NCBI GenBank assembly: GCA_964560355.1 | Contig: CAZLLI010000092.1 | Span: 1-10,757, forward strand | Source of the DNA: JAKEHA01 sp964560355 | GTDB lineage: Bacteria > Krumholzibacteriota > Krumholzibacteriia > WVZY01 > JAKEHA01 | Length of the DNA: 10,757 bases | Direction of reading: 5' to 3' | In this document: positions 1-6,169 of the stretch, in pieces | Numbering within the stretch: the first letter of the stretch is position 1 | Layout of the letters: each line of letters opens with the position of its first letter | Made by a program: the position numbers and the translations under genes | The notes under the pieces: generated by a model | What the model was told of the DNA's origin: nothing | Database searches by the model: none | Seen by the model: only the letters and a program-made list of their open reading frames with translations

Positions 1-41
1 GAGTTGCGATCGCCGCCGGCGTCGATCTGGTGGAAAATCAT
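1..41 (-). CDS. Probable MBL-fold metallo-hydrolase, N-terminal fragment (runs off the left edge)
   Basis: Only the first 13 codons are inside the window, reading MIFHQIDAGGDRN from an ATG at 41-39. A start of the form M-I/F-x-x-Q-I-x-x-GGDRN is typical, from memory, of single-domain metallo-beta-lactamase-fold hydrolases related to glyoxalase II and persulfide dioxygenase, where GGDRN precedes the strand that leads to the zinc-binding HxHxDH motif; that motif would lie outside the window. The call is supported by a promoter placed exactly for a leaderless start (TAGAAT, six bases, ATG). The gene is divergent from the uracil-DNA glycosylase. What is seen is the peptide and the promoter; the family assignment is inferred from a short match and needs the sequence to the left. 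Confidence 0.55.
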   Translation of the reverse strand, partial: MIFHQIDAGGDRN

Positions 42-47
42 GGCGCC

Positions 48-77
48 ATTCTAGGCGACGCGCGCCGTTCCCGGCAA
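48..77 (-). promoter_or_regulatory. Promoter for the MBL-fold gene, leaderless type
   Basis: Read on the minus strand, TTGCCG (77-72) is followed by an 18-base spacer and TAGAAT (53-48). Six bases then separate the -10 box from the ATG at 41, which puts the A of ATG at the predicted +1. No Shine-Dalgarno site is available because there would be no leader. Confidence 0.55.
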
Positions 78-83
78 GCTCGG

Positions 84-112
84 TTGCAACGCGTGCGACG
101 CGGGCGTACACT
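84..112 (+). promoter_or_regulatory. Promoter for the uracil-DNA glycosylase gene
   Basis: TTGCAA (84-89), a 17-base spacer and TACACT (107-112) form a good sigma70-type promoter. The predicted +1 is at about 119, giving a leader of only about nine bases before the ATG at 128. It is back-to-back with the MBL-gene promoter: the two -35 boxes are six bases apart, so the two genes could share upstream control. Confidence 0.6.
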
Positions 113-127
113 CGCGGCGGTGCCGCC

Positions 128-760
128 ATGCAGAACGACCTCTTCGACGCCGCCTACAACGCCATCCTCGCCGCCGATTCCTACGCCGACTTCTTCGCGC
201 GATTGCGCGCGTACGACTGCCGGCGCTGCCAGCTGTGCCACGCGCGCACCAACATCGTGATCGATCGCGGCAGCCCGACGGCGTCCTTGATGCTGATCGG
301 CGAGCGCCCGGGCGACAACGAGGACCTGCGCGGGCAACCCTTCGTGGGGCGCGCGGGAGAACTGCTCGACAAGATGCTGCGCGCGATCGACCTCGATCCA
401 GCCCAGGACGTCATCATCGCCAACGTCACCAAGTGCAAGCCGGAAGTCGACCGTGCGCCGCTCGCCGACGAAGTGGCGGCCTGCATGCCGTTCCTCGAGA
501 AGCAAGTCGCGCTGGTGAAGCCGCGCGTGATCGTGCTCTTGGGCGCGGTCGCACTCAAATGGATCGACCCGGAGCGCGCGGAAGCGACTATGGAAGAGCA
601 GGCGGGGAAGTTCTTCACGGTCTCCGCGTACCCGGGGATCCAATTCATGGTGATGTACAACCCGGCGTTCCTCTTGCGCGATCCGCGCAAGAAGCCGGAC
701 GCGTGGGAGCACTTGAAGGCGCTGCGGGAGTACTTGCGTGCGGGGACGCGCGCGGCCTAG
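128..760 (+). CDS. Uracil-DNA glycosylase, family 4-like (4Fe-4S)
   Basis: 210 aa, a normal length for family 4 uracil-DNA glycosylases, which remove uracil from DNA at the start of base-excision repair in the cytosol. The four expected iron-sulfur cysteines are present as C31-x2-C34 near the N-terminus plus C103 and C119, 16 residues apart. Motif 1 is GERPGDNED (58-66), followed by PFVGRAG (71-77) and NVTKC (99-103). Two departures are visible. The usual His of the HPS/HPA motif is Asn (N178-P179-A180), and the stretch after C103 is KPEVDR where family 4 usually has RPPGNR. GERPGD also recalls the UdgX-type GEQPGD, but the UdgX KRRIH insertion is absent. It may be an active family 4 variant or a subgroup with altered substrate use. 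Its stop overlaps that of the convergent M49 gene by four bases. Confidence 0.85.
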   Translation: MQNDLFDAAYNAILAADSYADFFARLRAYDCRRCQLCHARTNIVIDRGSPTASLMLIGERPGDNEDLRGQPFVGRAGELLDKMLRAIDLDPAQDVIIANVTKCKPEVDRAPLADEVAACMPFLEKQVALVKPRVIVLLGAVALKWIDPERAEATMEEQAGKFFTVSAYPGIQFMVMYNPAFLLRDPRKKPDAWEHLKALREYLRAGTRAA

Positions 761-2751
761 TCGCCCGCGACCGCGCGCGAGTATTCCAACCTGCGAAAGC
801 GAAGCTGCTGCGCGGTCAAATCCTCGTCGTACGCCAATCGAACATCCGCGATCTCGTCGCCGCGCATGATCGGCGTGAGGTGCGGGAACACGAACGCCTT
901 CAGCTTGGGGAGCTTCAAGCGCTCGCGGCGCGCGGCGATGTTCGCTTTCCACGCGGGGTCGAGCTGGGTGCCGAAGTCGTCGAAGATGCGGTGCGCGGCG
1001 TCGGCGTCGCCGGTCGACTTGATCACCTGCAAGCGTGAGAGCAATTCGCCCGCCCCTTCGCGCGCGCGGTCGACGTCGTTCACGCGCACGAAGTAGTCGC
1101 GGTCCACCGAGATGACTTCCACACCGTAGTTGCGCTTCTTCTCGCCGCCGCGCAAGAGCCACATGAGAATGCAGTGGTGACCGCGGTCGTGGGCTTCGCG
1201 CACCTCGACGCCTTCGACGCGGTCCATGCGCGCCATCCATCCCTGCAGATACGACACGAACGCGGTCTCGACCACGAGGTCGCGCAGCGACGCGTCGTAG
1301 GCGCCGATCTCGGCCAGCTTGGGGTCGCCGATGTGATAGAGCGCGACCAAGTCGGCGCGCGCTTCTTCGAGTGCGGAGTACACGCGACCCAGGCGCGCGC
1401 GCGGGTCCATGGATCCGAGCGCCGGATCCGGTCGACCCGAGCCGTGGCCGATGATCTCGTGCAGGTACACCTTGAGCGGCCGCACCAGCGCGTGGGTGAG
1501 CGACAGCACGGCGTCGCGGTACTCGGGGAGGAAGAACTCGTTCACGACCGCCTGCTCCAACCCTTCCGTGCGCGTGTTCTCGACGTTGTGCAGGATGACG
1601 TTCTTGCTGCCGTGGTCGCGGCGAATGTCGTTGTAGTTGGGAAGATTGTACGCCGCGGGCGACACCGGCCCGGCGTCGCCGGTCTCGACGACGACATTGA
1701 CAATGGTCGCGACCGGGCGCGACACGTCGGTGCGCTTGTAAGCGTCGGGCCACGGCATCTTCGCCTCGAAGTAGGACGCGTTGGCCGCGATCTTCTCGAT
1801 GGCGCCCCCGCCCGCGCGGAAGCTCGCGTTGGCCTCGAACTGCGCGATCACGCCGCGCGGGTCGAGATAGCTCTCGATGAAGCCGTTCAAATAGTCGACG
1901 CGCGCGTCGCTCTTCAACCAGTGCACCATGTGCTCGCGGAAGTGATTCTCGTCGCCGGTTCGGTAGAACTCGAGCAGCGACCGAATCGCCGCGCGCTGCT
2001 CGTCGTTCTCCGCGTGCGGAGCCGCCAGCGCAAGGAAGTGCGCGACCGTCTCGAGCTCGCGTCCGAACAACCCGCCGATGCGATACACCTCGGGCGTGAC
2101 GCGGCCGTCGCGCTTCGCGAAGCGCACGTTCAAGCGCTCGCGCCACGCGGGAAGCGCGTCGACGTCGGTCTTGGTGACGCCGCGGTCGTAGTAATTCACG
2201 GCGCTGGTGGCGACGATATCGGCGCCGGACGACTGGTTGGTTTGCACCGGCTCGAAGTCGGCGTCGAAAATGGAGCGCTCGAGGCGCGCGAGCAGTGCAC
2301 CGACCGACTCGCCGGCGCGGAGCGGAAGCGCGGCGCCGCGAGAGGTGGCGTGCGCCGTGGCACTCGCGAGCATCGCCGGCGTCAGACGCGACGGCACGAA
2401 CTTGTGGTGCGTGTGGTGGTGATACTGGCCGTGGTGGATCCACACCAGCTTTAAGTACTCGTGGAGCGCGCCGCGCGAAGGCGCGTCCAGGCCGTCCGCG
2501 TGGGCGAAGCACGCTTCCAGCAGGCGCACGACATCGTCGGCGTCGCGGTGGCTCTGGCGGAACGCGATCCCGTTGCCCGCGATGGCGGCGCGCGACATCA
2601 AATAGAGGAAGCGCTTCTCGCGCGCGTCGAGGTCGTCGAAGCCGGGGGCTTCGACGCCGATCACGAGCGCGTCGCGCCCGTCGGGGCCGATGCGCTCCAA
2701 TTCGCCGAGGAGCGGCTGATCGGTGGATGGGGTCGCGCGTTCTTTCGACAT
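757..2751 (-). CDS. Dipeptidyl peptidase III, metallopeptidase family M49
   Basis: 664 aa. M49 enzymes are zinc exopeptidases that release dipeptides from the N-terminus of oligopeptides, usually in the cytosol, and serve in late protein turnover. The family signature HEIIGHGSG is at 431-439 (zinc ligands H431 and H436, general base E432). The second motif EEARAD is at 462-467, with E463 the likely third zinc ligand by analogy with EECRAE of the human enzyme. A histidine-rich run at 106-116 (HHGQYHHHTHH, followed by KFVPS) corresponds to the GIHHHY..KFVP region known in the family but is richer in His. No signal peptide is seen (MSKERATPSTD). Length fits bacterial members. The start at 2751 is supported by TAGAAT six bases upstream. 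The gene is divergent from ligA with only 45 bases between the ATGs and convergent with the glycosylase. Confidence 0.93.
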   Translation of the reverse strand: MSKERATPSTDQPLLGELERIGPDGRDALVIGVEAPGFDDLDAREKRFLYLMSRAAIAGNGIAFRQSHRDADDVVRLLEACFAHADGLDAPSRGALHEYLKLVWIHHGQYHHHTHHKFVPSRLTPAMLASATAHATSRGAALPLRAGESVGALLARLERSIFDADFEPVQTNQSSGADIVATSAVNYYDRGVTKTDVDALPAWRERLNVRFAKRDGRVTPEVYRIGGLFGRELETVAHFLALAAPHAENDEQRAAIRSLLEFYRTGDENHFREHMVHWLKSDARVDYLNGFIESYLDPRGVIAQFEANASFRAGGGAIEKIAANASYFEAKMPWPDAYKRTDVSRPVATIVNVVVETGDAGPVSPAAYNLPNYNDIRRDHGSKNVILHNVENTRTEGLEQAVVNEFFLPEYRDAVLSLTHALVRPLKVYLHEIIGHGSGRPDPALGSMDPRARLGRVYSALEEARADLVALYHIGDPKLAEIGAYDASLRDLVVETAFVSYLQGWMARMDRVEGVEVREAHDRGHHCILMWLLRGGEKKRNYGVEVISVDRDYFVRVNDVDRAREGAGELLSRLQVIKSTGDADAAHRIFDDFGTQLDPAWKANIAARRERLKLPKLKAFVFPHLTPIMRGDEIADVRLAYDEDLTAQQLRFRRLEYSRAVAGD

Positions 2752-2757
2752 CGCTCG

Positions 2758-2763
2758 ATTCTA
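2758..2763 (-). promoter_or_regulatory. -10 box of the M49 gene, leaderless spacing
   Basis: TAGAAT on the minus strand (2763-2758) lies exactly six bases before the ATG at 2751, so the start codon would be the first transcribed triplet. At 17 bases upstream the sequence (TAGCAG on the minus strand, 2786-2781) is a poor -35 and overlaps the -10 box of ligA. Confidence 0.5.
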
Positions 2764-2781
2764 CACTCTTCCGCGGGCCTC

Positions 2782-2790
2782 TGCTAGAAT
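2782..2790 (+). promoter_or_regulatory. Extended -10 promoter of ligA, leaderless spacing
   Basis: TGCTAGAAT is an extended -10 element (TGn then TAGAAT at 2785-2790). It is followed by six bases and the ATG at 2797. No good -35 is seen at 16 to 18 bases upstream, which fits an extended -10 promoter. The expected -35 position falls on the -10 box of the divergent M49 gene. Confidence 0.5.
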
Positions 2791-2796
2791 CCGCTC

Positions 2797-4845
2797 ATGG
2801 ACGATGGAGCAAGCCGTATGCCCGCGCGCGCATCCTCCAAACCCTCCCGCGCCGACGTCGAGAAGTTGCGCCGCGAAATAGAAGAGCACAATTATCGCTA
2901 TTACGTGCTCGACGATCCCACCGTCTCCGACGCCGAGTACGACGCTCTCTTGCGCCGGCTGGAGGAGATCGAGTCGAAGTGGCCGGAGCTGCGCGCGCCC
3001 GACTCGCCGACGCAGCGCATCGGCGCGCCGCCGTCGCAGGGCTTTGCGGTGGTCACGCGCGCGGTGCCGATGCTGTCGCTCGAAAATGCGATGACGGAGG
3101 ACGAGCTGCGCGAGTGGCGCGAGCGCTTGGAGCGCGTGGTGGGCGAAGCGGGCGCCTCCGACTTCGTGTGCGAACCCAAGATGGACGGCGTCGCGGTCGA
3201 ATTGGTGTACGACGACGGCGTGCTGGTGCAGGCCTCCACGCGCGGCGACGGCGTCAACGGCGAAGACGTCACCCCCAACGTGCGCACCATTCGCGCCATT
3301 CCGCTGCGCCTCATGCACGCGGCGAAGGGGAAGAAGCCGCCCAAGAGCTTGAGCGTACGCGGCGAGGTCTACATGCCGCTCGCCGATTTCGAGCGCATCA
3401 ATCAGAAGCAAGCGGAAGCGGGGGACAAGCTGTACGCCAACCCGCGCAACACCGCGGCGGGTTCGCTCAAGCAGATCGACCCGAGCGTCACGGCGACGCG
3501 CCCGCTCAAGTTCTTCGCGTACGGCATCGGCAGCGCGGAAGGAACCGGCATCGCGTCGCAGTGGGCGCTCCTGCAGTCGCTCAAGGCGTGGGGGCTCCCG
3601 GTCAATCCGCTCTCGAAGCGCGTCGACTCGATCGACGACGTGCTCGCCTTCCACCGCACGCTCGAAGACAAGCGCCCCAAGCTCCCGTACGAGATCGATG
3701 GCGTGGTGGTGAAAGTGGACGACTTCGCGACGCAAGTGGAGGCGGGCACGCGCTCGCGTTCGCCGCGCTGGGCGATCGCGTGGAAGTTCCCGCCCCAGGA
3801 AGCACGCACGCGCGTGCTCGACATCGAAGTGCAAGTGGGCCGCACGGGCGCGCTCACTCCCGTCGCGCGCTTGGAGCCCGTGCGCGTGGGCGGTGTCACG
3901 GTGTCGAACGCGACGCTGCACAACGCCGACGAGATCGAGAAGAAGGACGTGCGCGTGGGCGACTGGGTGTTCGTGCGGCGCGCGGGTGACGTCATCCCCG
4001 AAGTCGTCGCGCCCATCACCGAGCTGCGCAAGGGGTCGCTGCGCAAATTCAAGATGCCGGAGAAATGCCCCGTGTGCGGCACGCCGGTCGAGCGCCCCGA
4101 AGGCGAAGCGGTGACGCGGTGCCCCAATTTCTCGTGCCCGGTGCAGGTGCGCGGGCGCTTGATTCACTTCGCGTCGCGCGGCGCCATCGACATCGAAGGC
4201 CTCGGCGTCAAGTTGGTCGACCAGGTCGTGACCGCGGGATTGGTGAAAACGCCCGCCGACATCTACCGACTGACGTTGGAGCAAGTCGCGGCGCTGGAAC
4301 GCAAGGCGGAAAAGTCCGCGCAGAACGTCATCGACGCCATCGAGCGGTCCAAGCACACCACGCTCCCGCGCTTCATCTACGCGCTCGGCATCCGCAACGT
4401 GGGCGAAACGGTGGCGGAGATACTCGCGGAGCACTTCGGTTCGATCGAAGCCCTGATGGACGCGGACGAAGAGGAGATGTCGAACATCCACGGGATCGGC
4501 GACGTCATCGCGCACGAGATTCGCGCGTGGGCGCAGGTGGCGTCGAACAGGAAGCTGGTGCGCGACCTCGTGAAGGCCGGCATCACCTTCGCGCGCGCAC
4601 CGCGCGCGACCAGCAACGAGTTCGCGGGGCAAACGTTCGTGTTCACGGGCACGCTAACCAAATTCACGCGCGAGGAAGCGGAGGCCGAAGTGAAAAAACG
4701 CGGCGGTAAAGCGGTGTCGTCGGTGTCGAAGAGCACCACCTACGTGGTGGCGGGCGACAAGGCGGGGTCGAAGCTCGAGAAGGCGCAGAAGCTCGGCGTC
4801 GACGTAATCGACGAAGACGCGTTCCTGCGCATGATCGGCCGCTGA
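2797..4845 (+). CDS. ligA: NAD-dependent DNA ligase LigA
   Basis: 682 aa, a normal length. LigA seals nicks in replication and repair using NAD+ as AMP donor. The domains are in the standard order: NMN-binding domain Ia (about 15-80, with NYRYYVLDDPTVSDAEYD from 32), adenylation domain with the KMDG motif at 128-131 (K128 is AMPylated) and DGVVVKVDD at 301-309, OB fold (about 335-420), a zinc finger with C424, C427, C442 and C447, helix-hairpin-helix repeats (about 461-580) and a C-terminal BRCT domain (about 608-682, GQTFVFTGTL). Two starts are possible. ATG 2797 sits six bases after a TAGAAT box and would be leaderless. ATG 2818 (675 aa) has GGAG eight bases before it. The first seven residues, MDDGASR, are not conserved family sequence, so they do not decide the matter. 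The stop overlaps the next gene's ATG (TGATG). Confidence 0.97.
   Translation: MDDGASRMPARASSKPSRADVEKLRREIEEHNYRYYVLDDPTVSDAEYDALLRRLEEIESKWPELRAPDSPTQRIGAPPSQGFAVVTRAVPMLSLENAMTEDELREWRERLERVVGEAGASDFVCEPKMDGVAVELVYDDGVLVQASTRGDGVNGEDVTPNVRTIRAIPLRLMHAAKGKKPPKSLSVRGEVYMPLADFERINQKQAEAGDKLYANPRNTAAGSLKQIDPSVTATRPLKFFAYGIGSAEGTGIASQWALLQSLKAWGLPVNPLSKRVDSIDDVLAFHRTLEDKRPKLPYEIDGVVVKVDDFATQVEAGTRSRSPRWAIAWKFPPQEARTRVLDIEVQVGRTGALTPVARLEPVRVGGVTVSNATLHNADEIEKKDVRVGDWVFVRRAGDVIPEVVAPITELRKGSLRKFKMPEKCPVCGTPVERPEGEAVTRCPNFSCPVQVRGRLIHFASRGAIDIEGLGVKLVDQVVTAGLVKTPADIYRLTLEQVAALERKAEKSAQNVIDAIERSKHTTLPRFIYALGIRNVGETVAEILAEHFGSIEALMDADEEEMSNIHGIGDVIAHEIRAWAQVASNRKLVRDLVKAGITFARAPRATSNEFAGQTFVFTGTLTKFTREEAEAEVKKRGGKAVSSVSKSTTYVVAGDKAGSKLEKAQKLGVDVIDEDAFLRMIGR
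2806..2809 (+). promoter_or_regulatory. Possible ribosome binding site for an alternative ligA start at 2818
   Basis: GGAG lies eight bases before the second in-frame ATG (2818-2820). If translation starts here the ligase is 675 aa. It competes with the leaderless reading from 2797 and both could be used. Confidence 0.4.
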
Positions 4846-5210
4846 TGCTGTACGAGAGCAAGAAGCACCCGTTGATCTCGCGGCGGCGTTTCTTGCGCCG
4901 CATGGTCAGGCACACGCTGTTCGCGTTCGCGCTGATCGTGATCTCACTGGCGATCGGCGTCGCGGGCTACATGTATTACGAGCACCTCGCCGCGCTCGAG
5001 GCCCTTCTGAACGCCGCCATGCTGCTTGGTGGCATGGGCCCGGTCGACATGCCCCAGACCGACCACGGTAAACTCTTCGCCTCCTTCTACGCGTTGTACG
5101 CCGGCTTTGTATTGCTGGCCACGGTCGGGTTCGTGATGGCACCCGTCGCGCACCGACTGCTGCATCGCTTTCACTTGGCGGAAGAAGAAGAGGGCAAGAA
5201 CTCCGACTAG
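4845..5210 (+). CDS. Small two-helix membrane protein with ion-channel-like topology
   Basis: 121 aa, not assigned to a named family. It has a short basic N-terminus (KK, RRR, RR within residues 6-22), a first membrane helix at about 24-45, a shorter hydrophobic segment at about 49-62 ending in GGMGPVD (62-68), a second membrane helix at about 77-99 (after HGKLFASFYALYAGF) and an acidic tail (EEEE, 113-116). Helix, short re-entrant-like helix, glycine-rich loop, helix is the layout of 2TM potassium channel pores, and GKLF..FYAL resembles the start of an inner pore helix. The canonical TVGYG filter is missing from the loop, so channel function is an inference only. Positive charges before helix 1 suggest both ends are cytoplasmic. 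Its ATG overlaps the ligA stop as TGATG, so translation is probably coupled to ligA; a functional link is not evident. Confidence 0.8.
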   Translation: MLYESKKHPLISRRRFLRRMVRHTLFAFALIVISLAIGVAGYMYYEHLAALEALLNAAMLLGGMGPVDMPQTDHGKLFASFYALYAGFVLLATVGFVMAPVAHRLLHRFHLAEEEEGKNSD

Positions 5211-5220
5211 CGTTTCGCGC

Positions 5221-5236
5221 TGTCGATTCGTCGACA
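5221..5236 (+). terminator. Possible hairpin terminator after the ligA operon
   Basis: TGTCGA-TTCG-TCGACA is a perfect 6-bp stem with a UUCG tetraloop, beginning 11 bases after the stop codon at 5208-5210. No U-tract follows, so it may only slow polymerase or protect the 3' end. Confidence 0.35.
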
Positions 5237-5461
5237 CGAGACCTCTGCTCGCCGCGTCTCCGCTTCGCCGGTACCAACGCACGAGTTGCTTCGATACAAC
5301 ACGCCCGCGCGGGCGCGTTCCCTCCCAAACAGCGATATCGGCGGCCGAACCCGCTTCACGCGTCCAAGGGGATACCACGCGTCGACTTACGTCGTGCGTC
5401 GCGTGCTGGCACGTCGCCTGCGCTCGTTCGGCACGTTTCCAGTCCAATGGTTGGAAGGGAA

Positions 5462-5467
5462 GGGAGG
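5462..5467 (+). promoter_or_regulatory. Ribosome binding site of the lipoprotein gene
   Basis: GGGAGG ends five bases before the ATG at 5473 and fixes that start. An ATG at 5468-5470 opens only a two-codon frame (ATG GGA TGA) whose stop overlaps the real ATG, so it is either fortuitous or a minimal leader peptide. Confidence 0.6.
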
Positions 5468-5472
5468 ATGGG

Positions 5473-6102
5473 ATGAAGAAGTTGCTTTGTAGTTTGGTGC
5501 TGGTGGTAGCGGTGGCGGCGTGCACGGATTCGTCGACCGACGTGACGTCGGTGTCGCGCGAGGCCTCGCTCGCGAAACCCGACACCGTCTACACGTACGA
5601 CGGGGTGACGATCGAGATCTATGGCCCGATGAACCCGCGGGCTCGGGAACGCACGAGTGCGATTGCGGCCACGGCCGGAGTACGGCGCGCGTTCTCGATG
5701 CTCGACGAGCGAGGGATCGCGCGCGCGACGACCAGCGGGATCGTCGTTCGCGCCAAGGACGAGAAAGGTCGCGTGCTCGAGACGACGTGGTTGCCGGGAG
5801 AAAATCCGTCGAACCCGGGCGATATGGCGGGCATCGCGTACTTTGACCTCGAGGGCGAGGCACGTGTGGTGCCATTCGGTGCGCGCGACGAGCCGGAAAT
5901 CCTTTTCAGCAACGGCAAGGACGCGGGCCCGCAACGGATGTTCGAGTTCGGCGGGTGCTATGCGTTCGCGCGCGACTTGTACATGGCGTGCGTCTCGTTG
6001 TGCATCCAAAATGGGATTTCCGACCGCGCCTGTCGGGGGTCCTGCCAGGCCGCCGGCATCGCGGCGCTGACGAGCTGCGTGCTCTTGAGCTCGGTCGACT
6101 AA
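5473..6102 (+). CDS. Cysteine-rich predicted lipoprotein, function unknown
   Basis: 209 aa, no family recognised. The N-terminus MKKLLCSLVLVVAVAAC is a type II signal peptide with lipobox V-A-A-C, so C17 should be lipidated and the protein membrane-anchored outside the cytoplasm. A linker rich in Thr, Ser and Asp follows (18-40). Residues about 38-150 look like a mixed alpha/beta domain with alternating polar and hydrophobic segments (TVYTYDGVTIEIYG; RVLETTW; ARVVPFG). The last 50 residues carry six cysteines: C162, C173, C177, C187, C191 and C202. They form two CxxxC pairs nine residues apart, flanked by one Cys ten residues away on each side, which would suit a disulfide-stapled pair of helices. 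The gene stands alone, with its own ribosome binding site, facing the cyclophilin gene across a strong terminator. A structural or sensory role at the envelope is possible, but nothing shown decides it. Confidence 0.8.
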   Translation: MKKLLCSLVLVVAVAACTDSSTDVTSVSREASLAKPDTVYTYDGVTIEIYGPMNPRARERTSAIAATAGVRRAFSMLDERGIARATTSGIVVRAKDEKGRVLETTWLPGENPSNPGDMAGIAYFDLEGEARVVPFGARDEPEILFSNGKDAGPQRMFEFGGCYAFARDLYMACVSLCIQNGISDRACRGSCQAAGIAALTSCVLLSSVD

Positions 6103-6106
6103 GAAA

Positions 6107-6143
6107 GACGAGCCGCGCCCGGTGCTCCCGGACGCGGCTCGTC
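6107..6143. terminator. Bidirectional intrinsic terminator between convergent genes
   Basis: Arms GACGAGCCGCG (6107-6117) and CGCGGCTCGTC (6133-6143) form a perfect 11-bp stem. After a C/A mismatch it extends by CCGG/CCGG (6119-6122 with 6128-6131) around a TGCTC loop. On the minus strand it is followed by TTTCTTA, a good U-tract for the cyclophilin transcript. On the plus strand it starts five bases after the lipoprotein stop and is followed by GCGTTTCG, a weaker tract. Confidence 0.85.
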
Positions 6144-6169
6144 GCGTTTCGATTCGTTGCCGAGACGAG

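Larger units (their letters stand above)
5211..5472. other. Intergenic region between the ligA operon and the lipoprotein gene
   Basis: This 262-bp gap holds a TTCG-loop hairpin (5221-5236), a perfect 14-bp GC palindrome (5302-5315), a small inverted repeat TCCAA-TGG-TTGGA (5443-5455) and the lipoprotein ribosome binding site. I found no convincing -35/-10 pair for the lipoprotein gene, although its promoter should lie here. No conserved reading frame is recognised: the short open frame at 5286-5492 reads as low-complexity Arg-rich sequence. Confidence 0.6.

Noticed and set aside
38..2512. An 824-codon open frame on the minus strand spanning the glycosylase and most of the M49 gene.
   Set aside because: It is antisense to the glycosylase and an alternate frame of the M49 gene. 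Its protein is almost all Arg, Ala and His-rich low complexity, as expected from GC-rich DNA read out of frame, and both overlapping genes have clear catalytic motifs.
2761..4632. A 623-codon open frame antisense to ligA.
   Set aside because: ligA is unmistakable across its whole length. The antisense protein is compositionally biased (Arg, Ala, His, Asp, Val) and shows no known motif.
5115..5132. TVGF in the channel-like protein (residues 93-96), resembling the TVGYG potassium filter.
   Set aside because: It sits inside the second hydrophobic helix, not in the loop between the helices where a selectivity filter must be, so it is not counted as a filter.
5468..5475. A two-codon frame ATG-GGA-TGA overlapping the lipoprotein start, as a possible leader peptide.
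   Set aside because: It arises from the ribosome binding site sequence itself and is too short and badly spaced from GGGAGG to claim a function.
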